Source of the DNA: Lachnospiraceae bacterium
Lineage (GTDB): Bacteria > Bacillota_A > Clostridia > Lachnospirales > Lachnospiraceae
DNA length: 29,268 nucleotides
Assembly (NCBI GenBank): GCA_017464045.1
Contig: JAFUEG010000203.1
Span: 1-29,268, forward strand
Reading direction: 5' to 3'
Shown here: in pieces, positions 17,510-25,424 of the stretch
How the letters are laid out: every line of letters begins with the position of its first letter
How positions within the stretch are numbered: the stretch's first letter is position 1
Position numbers and translations under genes: made by a program
Notes under the pieces: model-generated
What the model was told of the DNA's origin: nothing
The model's input: only the letters and a program-made list of their open reading frames with translations
Databases searched by the model: none

Positions 17510-19267
17510 TCAGTTTGTTTCTCGCATAGCCTCAAAGGTTTCAAATATATCAAGAAGTCCCCATCCCCAGGATTCGCTCGGATATAAAATGTCTATATTT
17601 TCCTTAGCTCCTCGTATAAGCATCTGTTTTATGGTCGGAGTATCAAGGTCGGGATTATTGCCCTTAACAAAACCCCACTCCAAAAGCAGTGCCGCCGTTC
17701 CGCACGTTACCGCAGCAGCGATACTGGTTCCGTCCTTTCTGGTATAAAGACTCTCTCTTCCGATAAGATTATTTCCCGCAGAAAATACACCGTACACATC
17801 CACGGCAGGCGCAGTTATATCAGGCTTGATGCTTCCCATTCTGGTAAAACCCCGGCTTGAATTTATATAAATGGAATTATTGTAATGATTATATCCTGCT
17901 GCCGTTATGGTTCCCCTTGCATTGCCCGGTGCACATATGGTCACGTCAGGTTCGCTTCGTATAAATGTAACATTTGAATTTAGAAAGTCATGTATAGGCA
18001 GCCATGCGTCAAAGCCCCTTGCTATCCCGAGCACGGTTTCCGAAACCTCGATAGTCCATATTCCCTCAGACGGTTTATCAAATCGAAAGAAGACCATCTG
18101 GTCTCCGGACTGTCTTTCGACAGCTATATTTTCTATATAAACCGAAGTTCCTTCATATAAGAAATCAATTACCGTACTGTCATTTTTTATAGATGCGATA
18201 TTGGAAAATTTTTCGCCTGTAGGAGAAAGAAGTGCTATGCTTAAAACTCCGGGTGCATTGCCCCATATCTCCAAGGTAAAGCCTTTATCAGCCTGACCTA
18301 CATAAACCTCAACGCTGTCTGTCATATCAGTACTGTTAATCCTTCTTTCGGCACGATAATGACCGCCAAAACCCAGTTCATTTCCTGCGGCACTAACTAC
18401 ACATACTCCTCTTAAATTTTGTATCATATCAAAATACATTTCCAGATTTGTATTGCCGTTATGGTCACCGGAATTGCTTCCAAGCCCAACGCATATAGCT
18501 ATAGGCTTTCCAAGCCTTGCCGCCTCAAGCAAGAGAAATCTTATACCCAGCATAATATCCGCCTCACTGTAACAGCTCGCATCATCATTTACAAGATAGA
18601 GATCCTTAAGATTTTTTTTAGCCTGTTTAAGCTTGACCATAATTATATCTGATTTGGGAGCTATACCGGTGAAATTTTCTCCAATCTCATTTCCTGCCGC
18701 TACCGATGCAAGAAAGGTACCGTGTCCGTCTTCGTCTATGGATGGAACTACCTCAAAGGGATTCTCACTTTGAAGGGCATTATTGATATCCTCTTCATAG
18801 TAAACCGCACCGTAGCCAAACATTTTCGGACCGGTCCCGACAACCACTTCATTTTGATCCCAAATGCTTTTTATCCTTGTCGTTCCATCGATATTTAAAA
18901 AAGCCTCGCTAGTATAATTTATGCCTGTATCCACAAATCCTATAATTACATCCTTACCGGAAAGAGAAAGCCCCGAAATCCTCCTTACCACATCCGCGCC
19001 TATAACCGAGGCAACAGAGGTGTCCATAAGACCGAAGCATTTCGGGACCGTATTATATCCGTATCTGAAAATTCTCTTTTCATTAAAATCAACCGATTTC
19101 TTATAGGCTATAAGAAACCGGTTGTTAATATTGTTCACACACTCCGGAATGAACGTCTCATATATTCCAAACATATAGTCATCATATCTGAATATAAAAT
19201 CCAGATATTCCTCCGAATAGATAAATTCGGTACAGTCATCAAGGTTTTCGTTATTTAAAAAATCCAT
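17510..19267 (-). CDS. S8 subtilisin-family peptidase (Csp-like)
   Basis: The 585-residue protein is a subtilisin-like serine protease with an intact triad: Asp113 in FVDTGIN, His182 in DGHGTFLA and Ser515 in GTSIAAAV. The oxyanion Asn is in VVSAAGNE. A long beta-rich insert sits between the His and Ser segments (about 320-430), like the jelly-roll insert of clostridial CspB/CspC-type proteases. The protein ends SWGWGLLDIFETFEAMR, typical of this group. There is no signal peptide; residues 1-95 may act as a pro-domain. Related proteins in clostridia take part in spore germination, but many Lachnospiraceae copies have no known role. An AGGATAGG site precedes the ATG. The gene's 3' end is duplicated downstream. 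Confidence 0.9.
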   Translation of the reverse strand: MDFLNNENLDDCTEFIYSEEYLDFIFRYDDYMFGIYETFIPECVNNINNRFLIAYKKSVDFNEKRIFRYGYNTVPKCFGLMDTSVASVIGADVVRRISGLSLSGKDVIIGFVDTGINYTSEAFLNIDGTTRIKSIWDQNEVVVGTGPKMFGYGAVYYEEDINNALQSENPFEVVPSIDEDGHGTFLASVAAGNEIGENFTGIAPKSDIIMVKLKQAKKNLKDLYLVNDDASCYSEADIMLGIRFLLLEAARLGKPIAICVGLGSNSGDHNGNTNLEMYFDMIQNLRGVCVVSAAGNELGFGGHYRAERRINSTDMTDSVEVYVGQADKGFTLEIWGNAPGVLSIALLSPTGEKFSNIASIKNDSTVIDFLYEGTSVYIENIAVERQSGDQMVFFRFDKPSEGIWTIEVSETVLGIARGFDAWLPIHDFLNSNVTFIRSEPDVTICAPGNARGTITAAGYNHYNNSIYINSSRGFTRMGSIKPDITAPAVDVYGVFSAGNNLIGRESLYTRKDGTSIAAAVTCGTAALLLEWGFVKGNNPDLDTPTIKQMLIRGAKENIDILYPSESWGWGLLDIFETFEAMRETN

Positions 19268-19276
19268 ATACCTATC

Positions 19277-19314
19277 CTGCTTATTAAATGTTACTCAATT
19301 ATATTCATAAGCAG
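19277..19314. other. Small hairpin between EAL and protease genes
   Basis: CTGCTTAT (19277-19284) and ATAAGCAG (19307-19314) form an 8-bp perfect stem with a 22-nt AT-rich loop in the 61-bp spacer. No U run follows on the minus strand, so it may attenuate or mark an RNA end rather than terminate. The call is modest. Confidence 0.35.
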
Positions 19315-19328
19315 ATTCTTTGATGACA

Positions 19329-21527
19329 CTAACTCTTCATCCTCGACTCATACTCATCCTTTGGCATAGGCTTTGCGAAATAATAACCCTGAATCATATC
19401 GCAGTCCTGATCGGCAAGGAAGTCAACCTGTTCCTTAATCTCAACACCCTCAGCTACGGTTCGCATATTGAGACTCTTTGCAAGCTTGATAGCTTCGGTT
19501 ACAACAATCTTACCACGCTCACCACTGTTTTCTCCTCTGAAAAATTCCGCATCCAGCTTAAGCACATCCAGCGGCATATCCTTAAGAGAATTAAGTGATG
19601 AATATCCCGAACCGAAGTCATCCATGGAAACCGCAAAGCCATAGCTCTTAAGTTTCTCAATAGTATTGATCATGGCATTTTTATCATCGAAGAAGGCACT
19701 TTCCGTAAGCTCTATCTCCACAAGCTCATGAGGTGCACCCTCCTTATCCACCATATCTCTTATCTGCTCCGCAAGATCACTTTCTATAAAATGTGCCCTC
19801 GATACATTTACGGAAACCGGAACACATTTATATCCCTTATCCAGCCATGCCTTCTGGTCTCTTGCAACGTGGCTTATCATGTAGTGATCGATTTCGGTTA
19901 TAAAACCGTTCTTCTCAAATATAGGAATGATTCGTCCCGGACTTACAAAGCCGTACTCTGGAGACTGCCATCTTATAAGCGCCTCCGCACCTCTTAGCTC
20001 ATTGGTTTTTGGATCATACTTCGGCTGGTAATAAACCATAAACTCCTCATTATCAAGAGCCTGCTGCTGCTTTTCGGAAACTGTATCAATCCATTTTTGT
20101 TCTTCAACAAGCTTATCATCAAAGTAAGCACTTCCGGAATCCTCACTGCCCTCAAACTCTGCTCTTGCCGTGCAGGCATTATTATATTCTTTATCTACAT
20201 CTATATTTTTTCTCTTTACAAATCTTCCGTCAGAATCCTTGCTTGAATCAATCTTATTTACACCCACCTGAAATGCAAATTTATGCTCGGTATCAATCTG
20301 CTCAAGCTCCTTGATAAGCTTCTTAATTCTCTCGTCAAGTTCATCCGCATCCGTATATTTAAGTAAAAGTGCAAAGTTGGAATTGGTGGTATGTGCGATA
20401 AGCTCCTTTTTCTCCAAACTAGCAGCAACCCAGTCATGTATCTTACAAAGCTTCTCCTCGCCCTCTTCTATGGAGTGGCACATACAAAAGGTTCTGTATT
20501 TAACAAACACAAGATTTACAATAGCGTATTTATTCTTGGCATTTCTCTTCTTTTTAAGAAGCTGACCACCCTTTTCTTTAAACCACATCCAGTTACGTCC
20601 CTTGGTAACCTGATCTGTAAAGAAGAAATTGGTAATCCTTCTTTGTCTGATAAAGCCGCCTATAACATTTCCCACAACTATGAAAAATACGATGACAACA
20701 ACCACCAAAACAACAACCAGAAGGACACCGAATAAGGCTATATCCTTGATATTGATTTTCACTGTTGCCTTCGCAACAAGTGTGTTGCCATCCGACAGAT
20801 CTACGGAAAGCCATAAAGGAATATCGGTTGTTACTATCTCATTAAGTGCACTTACATTTTCGTCATAATAATCTATATCTACTCTAACATTACCGTTTTC
20901 ATAGACAAAAGAACCCGGATCCCCATCATATTTATCAAGTTCATCAAGTCTGTCGTTATACTCCTTTATCTTGGCATTATCTATAACCTTATCGCCTACA
21001 TGAAAGCCTTCGTTCTCATCATATTCGATATTTTTTATCAAATCTTTATATTTAAATTCCAACGAACCATCAGATATGTTAATGTAGCTTGTATTTATAT
21101 CCGTATAAGCGATTACACCTTTAAATTCATCATCCAGATAAACGACCTCGCCCTCTTTACTAGCAGTATTTTCTCCGTTTTGATAAATTATATTTCCGTC
21201 TTTATCCTTAATAAAATAATCCCTGCCTTCTTTATTAAGAAGACTGTAGGTTTCCTCGCCGTCTCCGTAGGTATCATAAACCCTGGCCATATATTTTATG
21301 GTATTGTACTCTGCTGTTGCTTTCGTTTCGACAGCATATTGGAAAAATACTTCTACAAATGCATAGCCGAGAACACCAATAATCAATAAAGCAATTAAGA
21401 ATACCAAAATAGAAACCCATGATCTGTTTCTTTTTATCTTCTTAAAGCTTTTTTCCTTTTTTCTATTCTTCTTTTTTGTTTTCTTATTTTCTTTTTCTTT
21501 AATTTCTTCTTTAACTTCTTCTGCCAT
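19329..21527 (-). CDS. Membrane EAL-domain c-di-GMP phosphodiesterase with degenerate GGDEF
   Basis: The 732-residue protein has a very basic cytoplasmic head (about 1-36), TM1 (about 37-62), an extracellular sensor region (about 63-255) and TM2 (about 258-291). A GGDEF-fold-like segment without the GGDEF catalytic motif follows (about 325-475), then an EAL domain (about 485-730). The EAL active-site set looks complete: Glu515 in the EAL motif, SVNVS, ELTES, MDDFGSGYSS, DVLKLD, AEGVE and QGYYFAKP. It should therefore hydrolyse c-di-GMP to pGpG, with the degenerate domain possibly sensing GTP. GGGGA lies upstream of the ATG. It is 62 bp downstream of the exchanger gene and may be co-transcribed with it. 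Confidence 0.92.
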   Translation of the reverse strand: MAEEVKEEIKEKENKKTKKKNRKKEKSFKKIKRNRSWVSILVFLIALLIIGVLGYAFVEVFFQYAVETKATAEYNTIKYMARVYDTYGDGEETYSLLNKEGRDYFIKDKDGNIIYQNGENTASKEGEVVYLDDEFKGVIAYTDINTSYINISDGSLEFKYKDLIKNIEYDENEGFHVGDKVIDNAKIKEYNDRLDELDKYDGDPGSFVYENGNVRVDIDYYDENVSALNEIVTTDIPLWLSVDLSDGNTLVAKATVKINIKDIALFGVLLVVVLVVVVIVFFIVVGNVIGGFIRQRRITNFFFTDQVTKGRNWMWFKEKGGQLLKKKRNAKNKYAIVNLVFVKYRTFCMCHSIEEGEEKLCKIHDWVAASLEKKELIAHTTNSNFALLLKYTDADELDERIKKLIKELEQIDTEHKFAFQVGVNKIDSSKDSDGRFVKRKNIDVDKEYNNACTARAEFEGSEDSGSAYFDDKLVEEQKWIDTVSEKQQQALDNEEFMVYYQPKYDPKTNELRGAEALIRWQSPEYGFVSPGRIIPIFEKNGFITEIDHYMISHVARDQKAWLDKGYKCVPVSVNVSRAHFIESDLAEQIRDMVDKEGAPHELVEIELTESAFFDDKNAMINTIEKLKSYGFAVSMDDFGSGYSSLNSLKDMPLDVLKLDAEFFRGENSGERGKIVVTEAIKLAKSLNMRTVAEGVEIKEQVDFLADQDCDMIQGYYFAKPMPKDEYESRMKS

Positions 21528-21589
21528 ATTTATCCCCTATTCCTGACTTCTCCATCACAGCATTTTTAAGCCAACAGCTTATCCAATCC

Positions 21590-22636
21590 TTAGCTCATCA
21601 AAAGATAGGCAAAATATCCCGCATAACATAAAAGCATAAATATTCCGCCCGGTCTTTTAAGCTTCTTATCCTTATTACATACACATATAAATAAGATGAC
21701 CGCTGCCGCAATGGCAACAATCGCATCCTTGATAAACGCCCTCTCAAAAGTAATCGGAAGAATAGTTGCAGAAACCCCCACAACAAAAAGAATATTGAAG
21801 ATATTACTTCCGACAATATTTCCAATTGCTATATCCGTCTTTCCCTGCTTAGCCGCAACCGAAGATGTAACAAGCTCCGGAAGTGACGTACCGAAGGCAA
21901 CTATCGTAAGTCCGATAAGTCTTGTGGACATACCAAGCTCTGATGCTATATAGCTTGCCGCCTCAACCGTTACATCCGCACTGATAACGATACATGCCGC
22001 TCCCAAAATCACCAGTAAAAAGAGTATCGGCAGCTTATCCTTTTCGGAAAGAGTTGTTCCTCCTTCGTCATCCGCCTCACCGTTTTTTGCGGTAAATATA
22101 AGGTAAACCATAAAGCATGCCATAAGTACAAGGAAGATAACTCCGTCAAGTCTGGAAAGCTTATCTCCCATCATACCGAGAGCAAGCAAAAGAACTGTTA
22201 TAAATATTACAAATGGAATCTCAATTCTAAAGGTATTTTTCTTAATTGCAAGAGCCGCTATGCATGAAGACACCCCCAGTATGAGAAGAATGTTCATGAT
22301 ATTACTTCCGATAACATTACCAACGGAAATACCTGCATTACCCGAAGCAGCGCCCTTTATGCTTACCGCAGCCTCAGGAAGTGAAGTACCGAAGGCAACT
22401 ATCGTAAGTCCGATTACAATCTGCGGAACATTAAACTTAAGTGCGATTTTAGATGCACCATCAACAAAGGTATCCGCCCCCTTTATCAATAGATAAAAGC
22501 CTGCCACAATAAATACCGCATTCAAAGTCATCATCAATCCCCTGCTGTCAGGAAGAAATTCAAGCTTTTTATTGGTATAAGACAGAGCCACGCATAGTGC
22601 TGCAAGTATGAACAAAATTACATTTTTCTTTTTCAT
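21590..22636 (-). CDS. Ca2+/Na+ (K+)-exchanger family membrane protein
   Basis: The 348-residue protein of the CaCA superfamily resembles E. coli YrbG. It shows the two inverted alpha repeats: GLTIVAFGTSLPEAAVS with VGNVIGSNIMNIL in the first half, and GLTIVAFGTSLPELVTS with IGNIVGSNIFNILF in the second. About ten or eleven helices are predicted, with an acidic cytoplasmic loop (KNGEADDEGG) in the middle. The family exports Ca2+ in exchange for Na+ or H+. AAGGG lies upstream of the ATG. A 13-bp inverted repeat stands just before it and may control it. Confidence 0.92.
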   Translation of the reverse strand: MKKKNVILFILAALCVALSYTNKKLEFLPDSRGLMMTLNAVFIVAGFYLLIKGADTFVDGASKIALKFNVPQIVIGLTIVAFGTSLPEAAVSIKGAASGNAGISVGNVIGSNIMNILLILGVSSCIAALAIKKNTFRIEIPFVIFITVLLLALGMMGDKLSRLDGVIFLVLMACFMVYLIFTAKNGEADDEGGTTLSEKDKLPILFLLVILGAACIVISADVTVEAASYIASELGMSTRLIGLTIVAFGTSLPELVTSSVAAKQGKTDIAIGNIVGSNIFNILFVVGVSATILPITFERAFIKDAIVAIAAAVILFICVCNKDKKLKRPGGIFMLLCYAGYFAYLLMS

Positions 22637-22659
22637 TTTTTAATCCCTTCTTGATTCTT

Positions 22660-22725
22660 CAGAATATATCTATATCATGTACTTGTATGGCACGCTATGC
22701 TTAGCACTTATTTAGATATATTCTG
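22660..22725. promoter_or_regulatory. 13-bp inverted repeat in the leader of the exchanger gene
   Basis: CAGAATATATCTA (22660-22672) and TAGATATATTCTG (22713-22725) are perfect complements separated by 40 bases. A smaller GCTA/TAGC palindrome lies in the loop. The element fills most of the 107-bp spacer between the CARF gene end and the exchanger start. No U tract follows on the minus strand, so it does not look like an intrinsic terminator. It may be a leader structure or a paired operator. Confidence 0.5.
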
Positions 22726-22743
22726 ATAAATCTTATATATTAA

Positions 22744-23952
22744 TTATATCCTCTTCAACTTATTAAGCAGCTGTTCGTCACTCAGACGAAAAACATCATC
22801 TATAATCCATGTATGCATATCCTTGGCACGCTGTTTGAAATAACGTGTTCCCGTAGTGTCGTCACTGCCCTTGGCAAGCACAAGTGCTTTTCTGGCATAC
22901 TTACCTCCAAACTTATTGGAAACTGTTTCAAGCTCATGAAGAGCACTACCGCCAACCTTGCCGCTCTTACAGGATATAAATATCGGACATACATCCTTCA
23001 TAAGAATCACATCGATTTCATTCATTGTATCATAGATAAGACTGTCGTCGGTATGAAGCTCTCCTGCCCAGTCGATATGCGCTCCGATAATCGCATCTGT
23101 AAAAAGATATTTATCCCTGGTCGCAACCTCATACACATGAAGCTCGAGAATATTGCCAGCCTTACCGACAACTCTTTTAATCATATCATTTTTAAATTTA
23201 AATATGACCTTATTTCCGGTTTCCCTATACTCTTTTAAAAGATTAACCTTATTCAAATCCTGCAAAAGCTCTATCGCATCTCCGAGTGGTTTTTTATAAA
23301 GCTCTTCCCAGCCTTCATTTTGATCCGGCATCGCCTTTCTAAGTTCATCTATTCTTGCGCAGTGCTTGTTCCATCTTCCTCGATACCTGCTGCAGATAGC
23401 CCACATGGTTCTGATATCCGCACGAAACTCATCCGTAAATCTCCAATCCGCATAGCTTCCTGTATGACTTGTCAGCACACCGCCATGAAGAACAATCTCC
23501 TCAGCGATGCTAAGATGAAATTTATAATCAGAGGTTATTATCTCTCCACCATTTATGTCAATCTCTTTACCCGTAAATGGATCGATACGCATCTTCCTTA
23601 TCTCCATGCGCGCAGCTATACATCCGAGGGCAATAAGTATAAGTTCACTTCCACCGGTAAGGTCAAACTTCACATCCGGATACTCTCTGATAATATCCGT
23701 CAGCATAGAAATTGCAGCATTCAAGTTATCCTTAGGCACCTCGATAAATTCGAGATTGACTGTCGGACACCTAAGATCCTTAAAATGCTTTATATCATTT
23801 ATTTTTTTTGTAACCATATTATCCTTGTGACCTAAGAAAATGATTTTTTCCGGATTATACTTCATCATAGCCATAACATTTTCCAAAGGCTCCTCAGAAT
23901 AAAATTTGACAAGAATATTACATTCTTCCATAATTTCGTTATTTGTGTCCAT
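22744..23952 (-). CDS. CARF-domain nuclease, Card1/Can2-like (DUF1887)
   Basis: The 402-residue protein begins with a Rossmann-like CARF domain (about 11-135), with the ligand-binding segment FDLTGGSELILIALG at 96-110. A linker/winged-helix region follows (about 140-265). A restriction-endonuclease-like domain then starts at GNILELHVYEVA (267-278), with the catalytic-type NEID (311-314) and CK (328-329 in PIFISCKSG). Card1/Can2 enzymes cut nucleic acid when bound by cyclic oligoadenylate made by type III CRISPR Cas10. The position before Cys-Lys, often Glu in the family (ECK), is Ser327 here, so the nuclease may be altered. No CRISPR array or cas gene is in the window. AAGG lies 9 nt upstream of the start. 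Confidence 0.85.
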   Translation of the reverse strand: MDTNNEIMEECNILVKFYSEEPLENVMAMMKYNPEKIIFLGHKDNMVTKKINDIKHFKDLRCPTVNLEFIEVPKDNLNAAISMLTDIIREYPDVKFDLTGGSELILIALGCIAARMEIRKMRIDPFTGKEIDINGGEIITSDYKFHLSIAEEIVLHGGVLTSHTGSYADWRFTDEFRADIRTMWAICSRYRGRWNKHCARIDELRKAMPDQNEGWEELYKKPLGDAIELLQDLNKVNLLKEYRETGNKVIFKFKNDMIKRVVGKAGNILELHVYEVATRDKYLFTDAIIGAHIDWAGELHTDDSLIYDTMNEIDVILMKDVCPIFISCKSGKVGGSALHELETVSNKFGGKYARKALVLAKGSDDTTGTRYFKQRAKDMHTWIIDDVFRLSDEQLLNKLKRI

Positions 23953-24211
23953 AATTTACCTTCATAAAAAACGATATTATAAATTATATATATAACTATA
24001 CATAGATGATTTTATCATTGTTTATTACGCTTTTCAATGAAATTAAATATTTTTATAATAATAGTTGATTTATATATAATGTTGATATAAAATAACAGTG
24101 TCTTTGTAAAATCTTAATTTAAATATTTCCGTTTTTCCCATTTACATTATGTAAATTACTAATGTTATTTTTTCATGCAGATAATTTAAAGTAAAAAATG
24201 GAGGTATTTTT
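23953..24211. other. AT-rich divergent spacer between the CARF nuclease and Rpn genes
   Basis: The 259-bp spacer separates two divergently transcribed nuclease genes and must hold both promoters. It is very AT-rich. Several TATAAT-like boxes are visible (for example near 24072-24077), but none has a convincing -35 partner. I see no ORF, repeat or clear hairpin. Confidence 0.5.
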
Positions 24212-25228
24212 ATGGAAAAAAACAAATTTCATGTAGGACATGTTAAAGATGTCAATAATCGTATGGTTTTTAGCAACCATACTCTTTGTGCTCAGTTTTT
24301 ACGCGATTATACTGATATAGCCTTGTTAAAAGATGTCAAAGCCGAGGATATAATTGATGATACTCAAAAATATCATGCATATCTTGGTATAGAATTTGAG
24401 GGTGACACAGTCAAAAGGATAAGCATTAAAGGGCAAGAAGTTCCGGTTTTTGTTATTTCGCTTATTGAACATAAGACCGATGTGGATTATAATGTATCTA
24501 TGCAACTATTAAAGTACATGGTACATATATGGGATTCTTATGCAAAGGAGCAACGCGACAATAAAACTGGCGATCCACGTAACAAAAGCTTTAAATATCC
24601 ACCTATCATACCTATAGTTTATTATGAGGGTGCAAAAGGCTGGACAGCAGATTTAAACCTGCTGGATAGAATATATATGAGTGAGATATTTAAAGACTAT
24701 CTACCTGCCTTTAATTATAAGGTGGTTGAAACACATTCTTATACAAATGATGAATTGATAGCGCATAATGATGAAATGTCTGTGTTTATGATGTTAAATA
24801 AAATACAGACAGCAAGAGATTTTTCTGAATTTACTCGTGTTAATGAAGAAAAATTATCTAAACTGGTCAAAAATGCAAGTGAAGACGTAATGCAAATTTT
24901 TTTGGATGTCGTATGGAATCTCTGTATGAAACTCAATGTACCACCTAAAGAGGCAGAAAAATGTCTTGAGAATGTGAGGGATGGCGAAATGGGTATATGG
25001 TTTGAAAATATGGAAAAGATGGATATACAGGCTGAAAGACGTAATACAGCTGAAGCAAGAAAGGCACTTGCTGAAAAAGAAAAAGAACTTGAATCAAAAG
25101 ACAAAGAACTTGAATCAAAAGACAAAGAACTTGAATTAAAGAATAAAGAACTCGCATCAATAAAGCAAGAGCTTTTACAACTAAAAAAAGAGATAGAGAA
25201 TTTAAAAGAATCTCAAAATAATAATTAA
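24212..25228 (+). CDS. Rpn-family PD-(D/E)XK nuclease (recombination-promoting nuclease/putative transposase)
   Basis: The 338-residue protein matches the Rpn/transposase_31 family. It has an N-terminal PD-(D/E)XK nuclease core with the catalytic-type EHK (86-88) in VFVISLIEHKTDVDY, followed by MQLLKYMVHIWDSY and PPIIPIVYYEG. A helical middle follows, and the C-terminal coiled coil (about 275-335) is built from seven-residue KELESKD repeats. Rpn proteins are DNA endonucleases; in E. coli some act in phage defence and are blocked by a small protein translated from the C-terminal part of the same gene. An in-frame ATG with GAGGG upstream exists here at 24989. GGAGG precedes the main start at 24212. 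The gene is divergent from the CARF nuclease. Confidence 0.88.
   Translation: MEKNKFHVGHVKDVNNRMVFSNHTLCAQFLRDYTDIALLKDVKAEDIIDDTQKYHAYLGIEFEGDTVKRISIKGQEVPVFVISLIEHKTDVDYNVSMQLLKYMVHIWDSYAKEQRDNKTGDPRNKSFKYPPIIPIVYYEGAKGWTADLNLLDRIYMSEIFKDYLPAFNYKVVETHSYTNDELIAHNDEMSVFMMLNKIQTARDFSEFTRVNEEKLSKLVKNASEDVMQIFLDVVWNLCMKLNVPPKEAEKCLENVRDGEMGIWFENMEKMDIQAERRNTAEARKALAEKEKELESKDKELESKDKELELKNKELASIKQELLQLKKEIENLKESQNNN
24976..25228 (+). other. Possible internal translation start giving a 79-residue Rpn C-terminal protein
   Basis: GAGGG (24976-24980) lies about 9 nt before an in-frame ATG at 24989-24991 (residue Met260 of Rpn). The product would be 79 residues: a short head MGIWFENMEKMD followed by the whole coiled-coil repeat region. 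This matches the known design of E. coli rpn genes, where an internal start makes a small inhibitor. The site is seen; its use is inferred. Confidence 0.45.
25082..25165 (+). repeat. Four 21-bp tandem repeats in the Rpn coiled coil
   Basis: Units at 25082-25102 and 25103-25123 are identical. Units at 25124-25144 and 25145-25165 are progressively diverged. Each encodes a heptad starting KEL (KELESKD, KELESKD, KELELKN, KELASIK). The 21-bp period keeps frame and heptad phase, so gain or loss of units would change coiled-coil length without disrupting the protein. Confidence 0.85.
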
Positions 25229-25235
25229 AAACAAA

Positions 25236-25294
25236 GATGAGAATTGTACCACTTCAATCATTTTTGAGTGTGATACAAATCTCATCCTTTTTTT
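25236..25294 (+). terminator. Intrinsic terminator after the Rpn gene
   Basis: GATGAGA (25236-25242) pairs with TCTCATC (25280-25286). An inner TTGTA/TACAA and CAC/GTG continue the stem. A run of T follows directly (25288 onward). It starts 8 nt after the Rpn stop codon. Confidence 0.85.
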
Positions 25295-25327
25295 ATGGAA
25301 GCAAAAACTATATAATAATAACAACAT

Positions 25328-25357
25328 TTGACTAAATACATCATATTATGGTACAAT
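25328..25357 (+). promoter_or_regulatory. Promoter of the EIDALL-repeat membrane protein
   Basis: TTGACT (25328-25333), an 18-bp spacer and TACAAT (25352-25357), with TGG just before the -10, lie 67 bp upstream of the gene. A preceding terminator isolates the gene from Rpn, so it is probably transcribed alone. Confidence 0.65.
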
Positions 25358-25424
25358 ATATGGGATTTTAAATAAGATTGCATTTTATAGAATATATTAA
25401 ATATTTAATCAATCGGAGGAAGCT

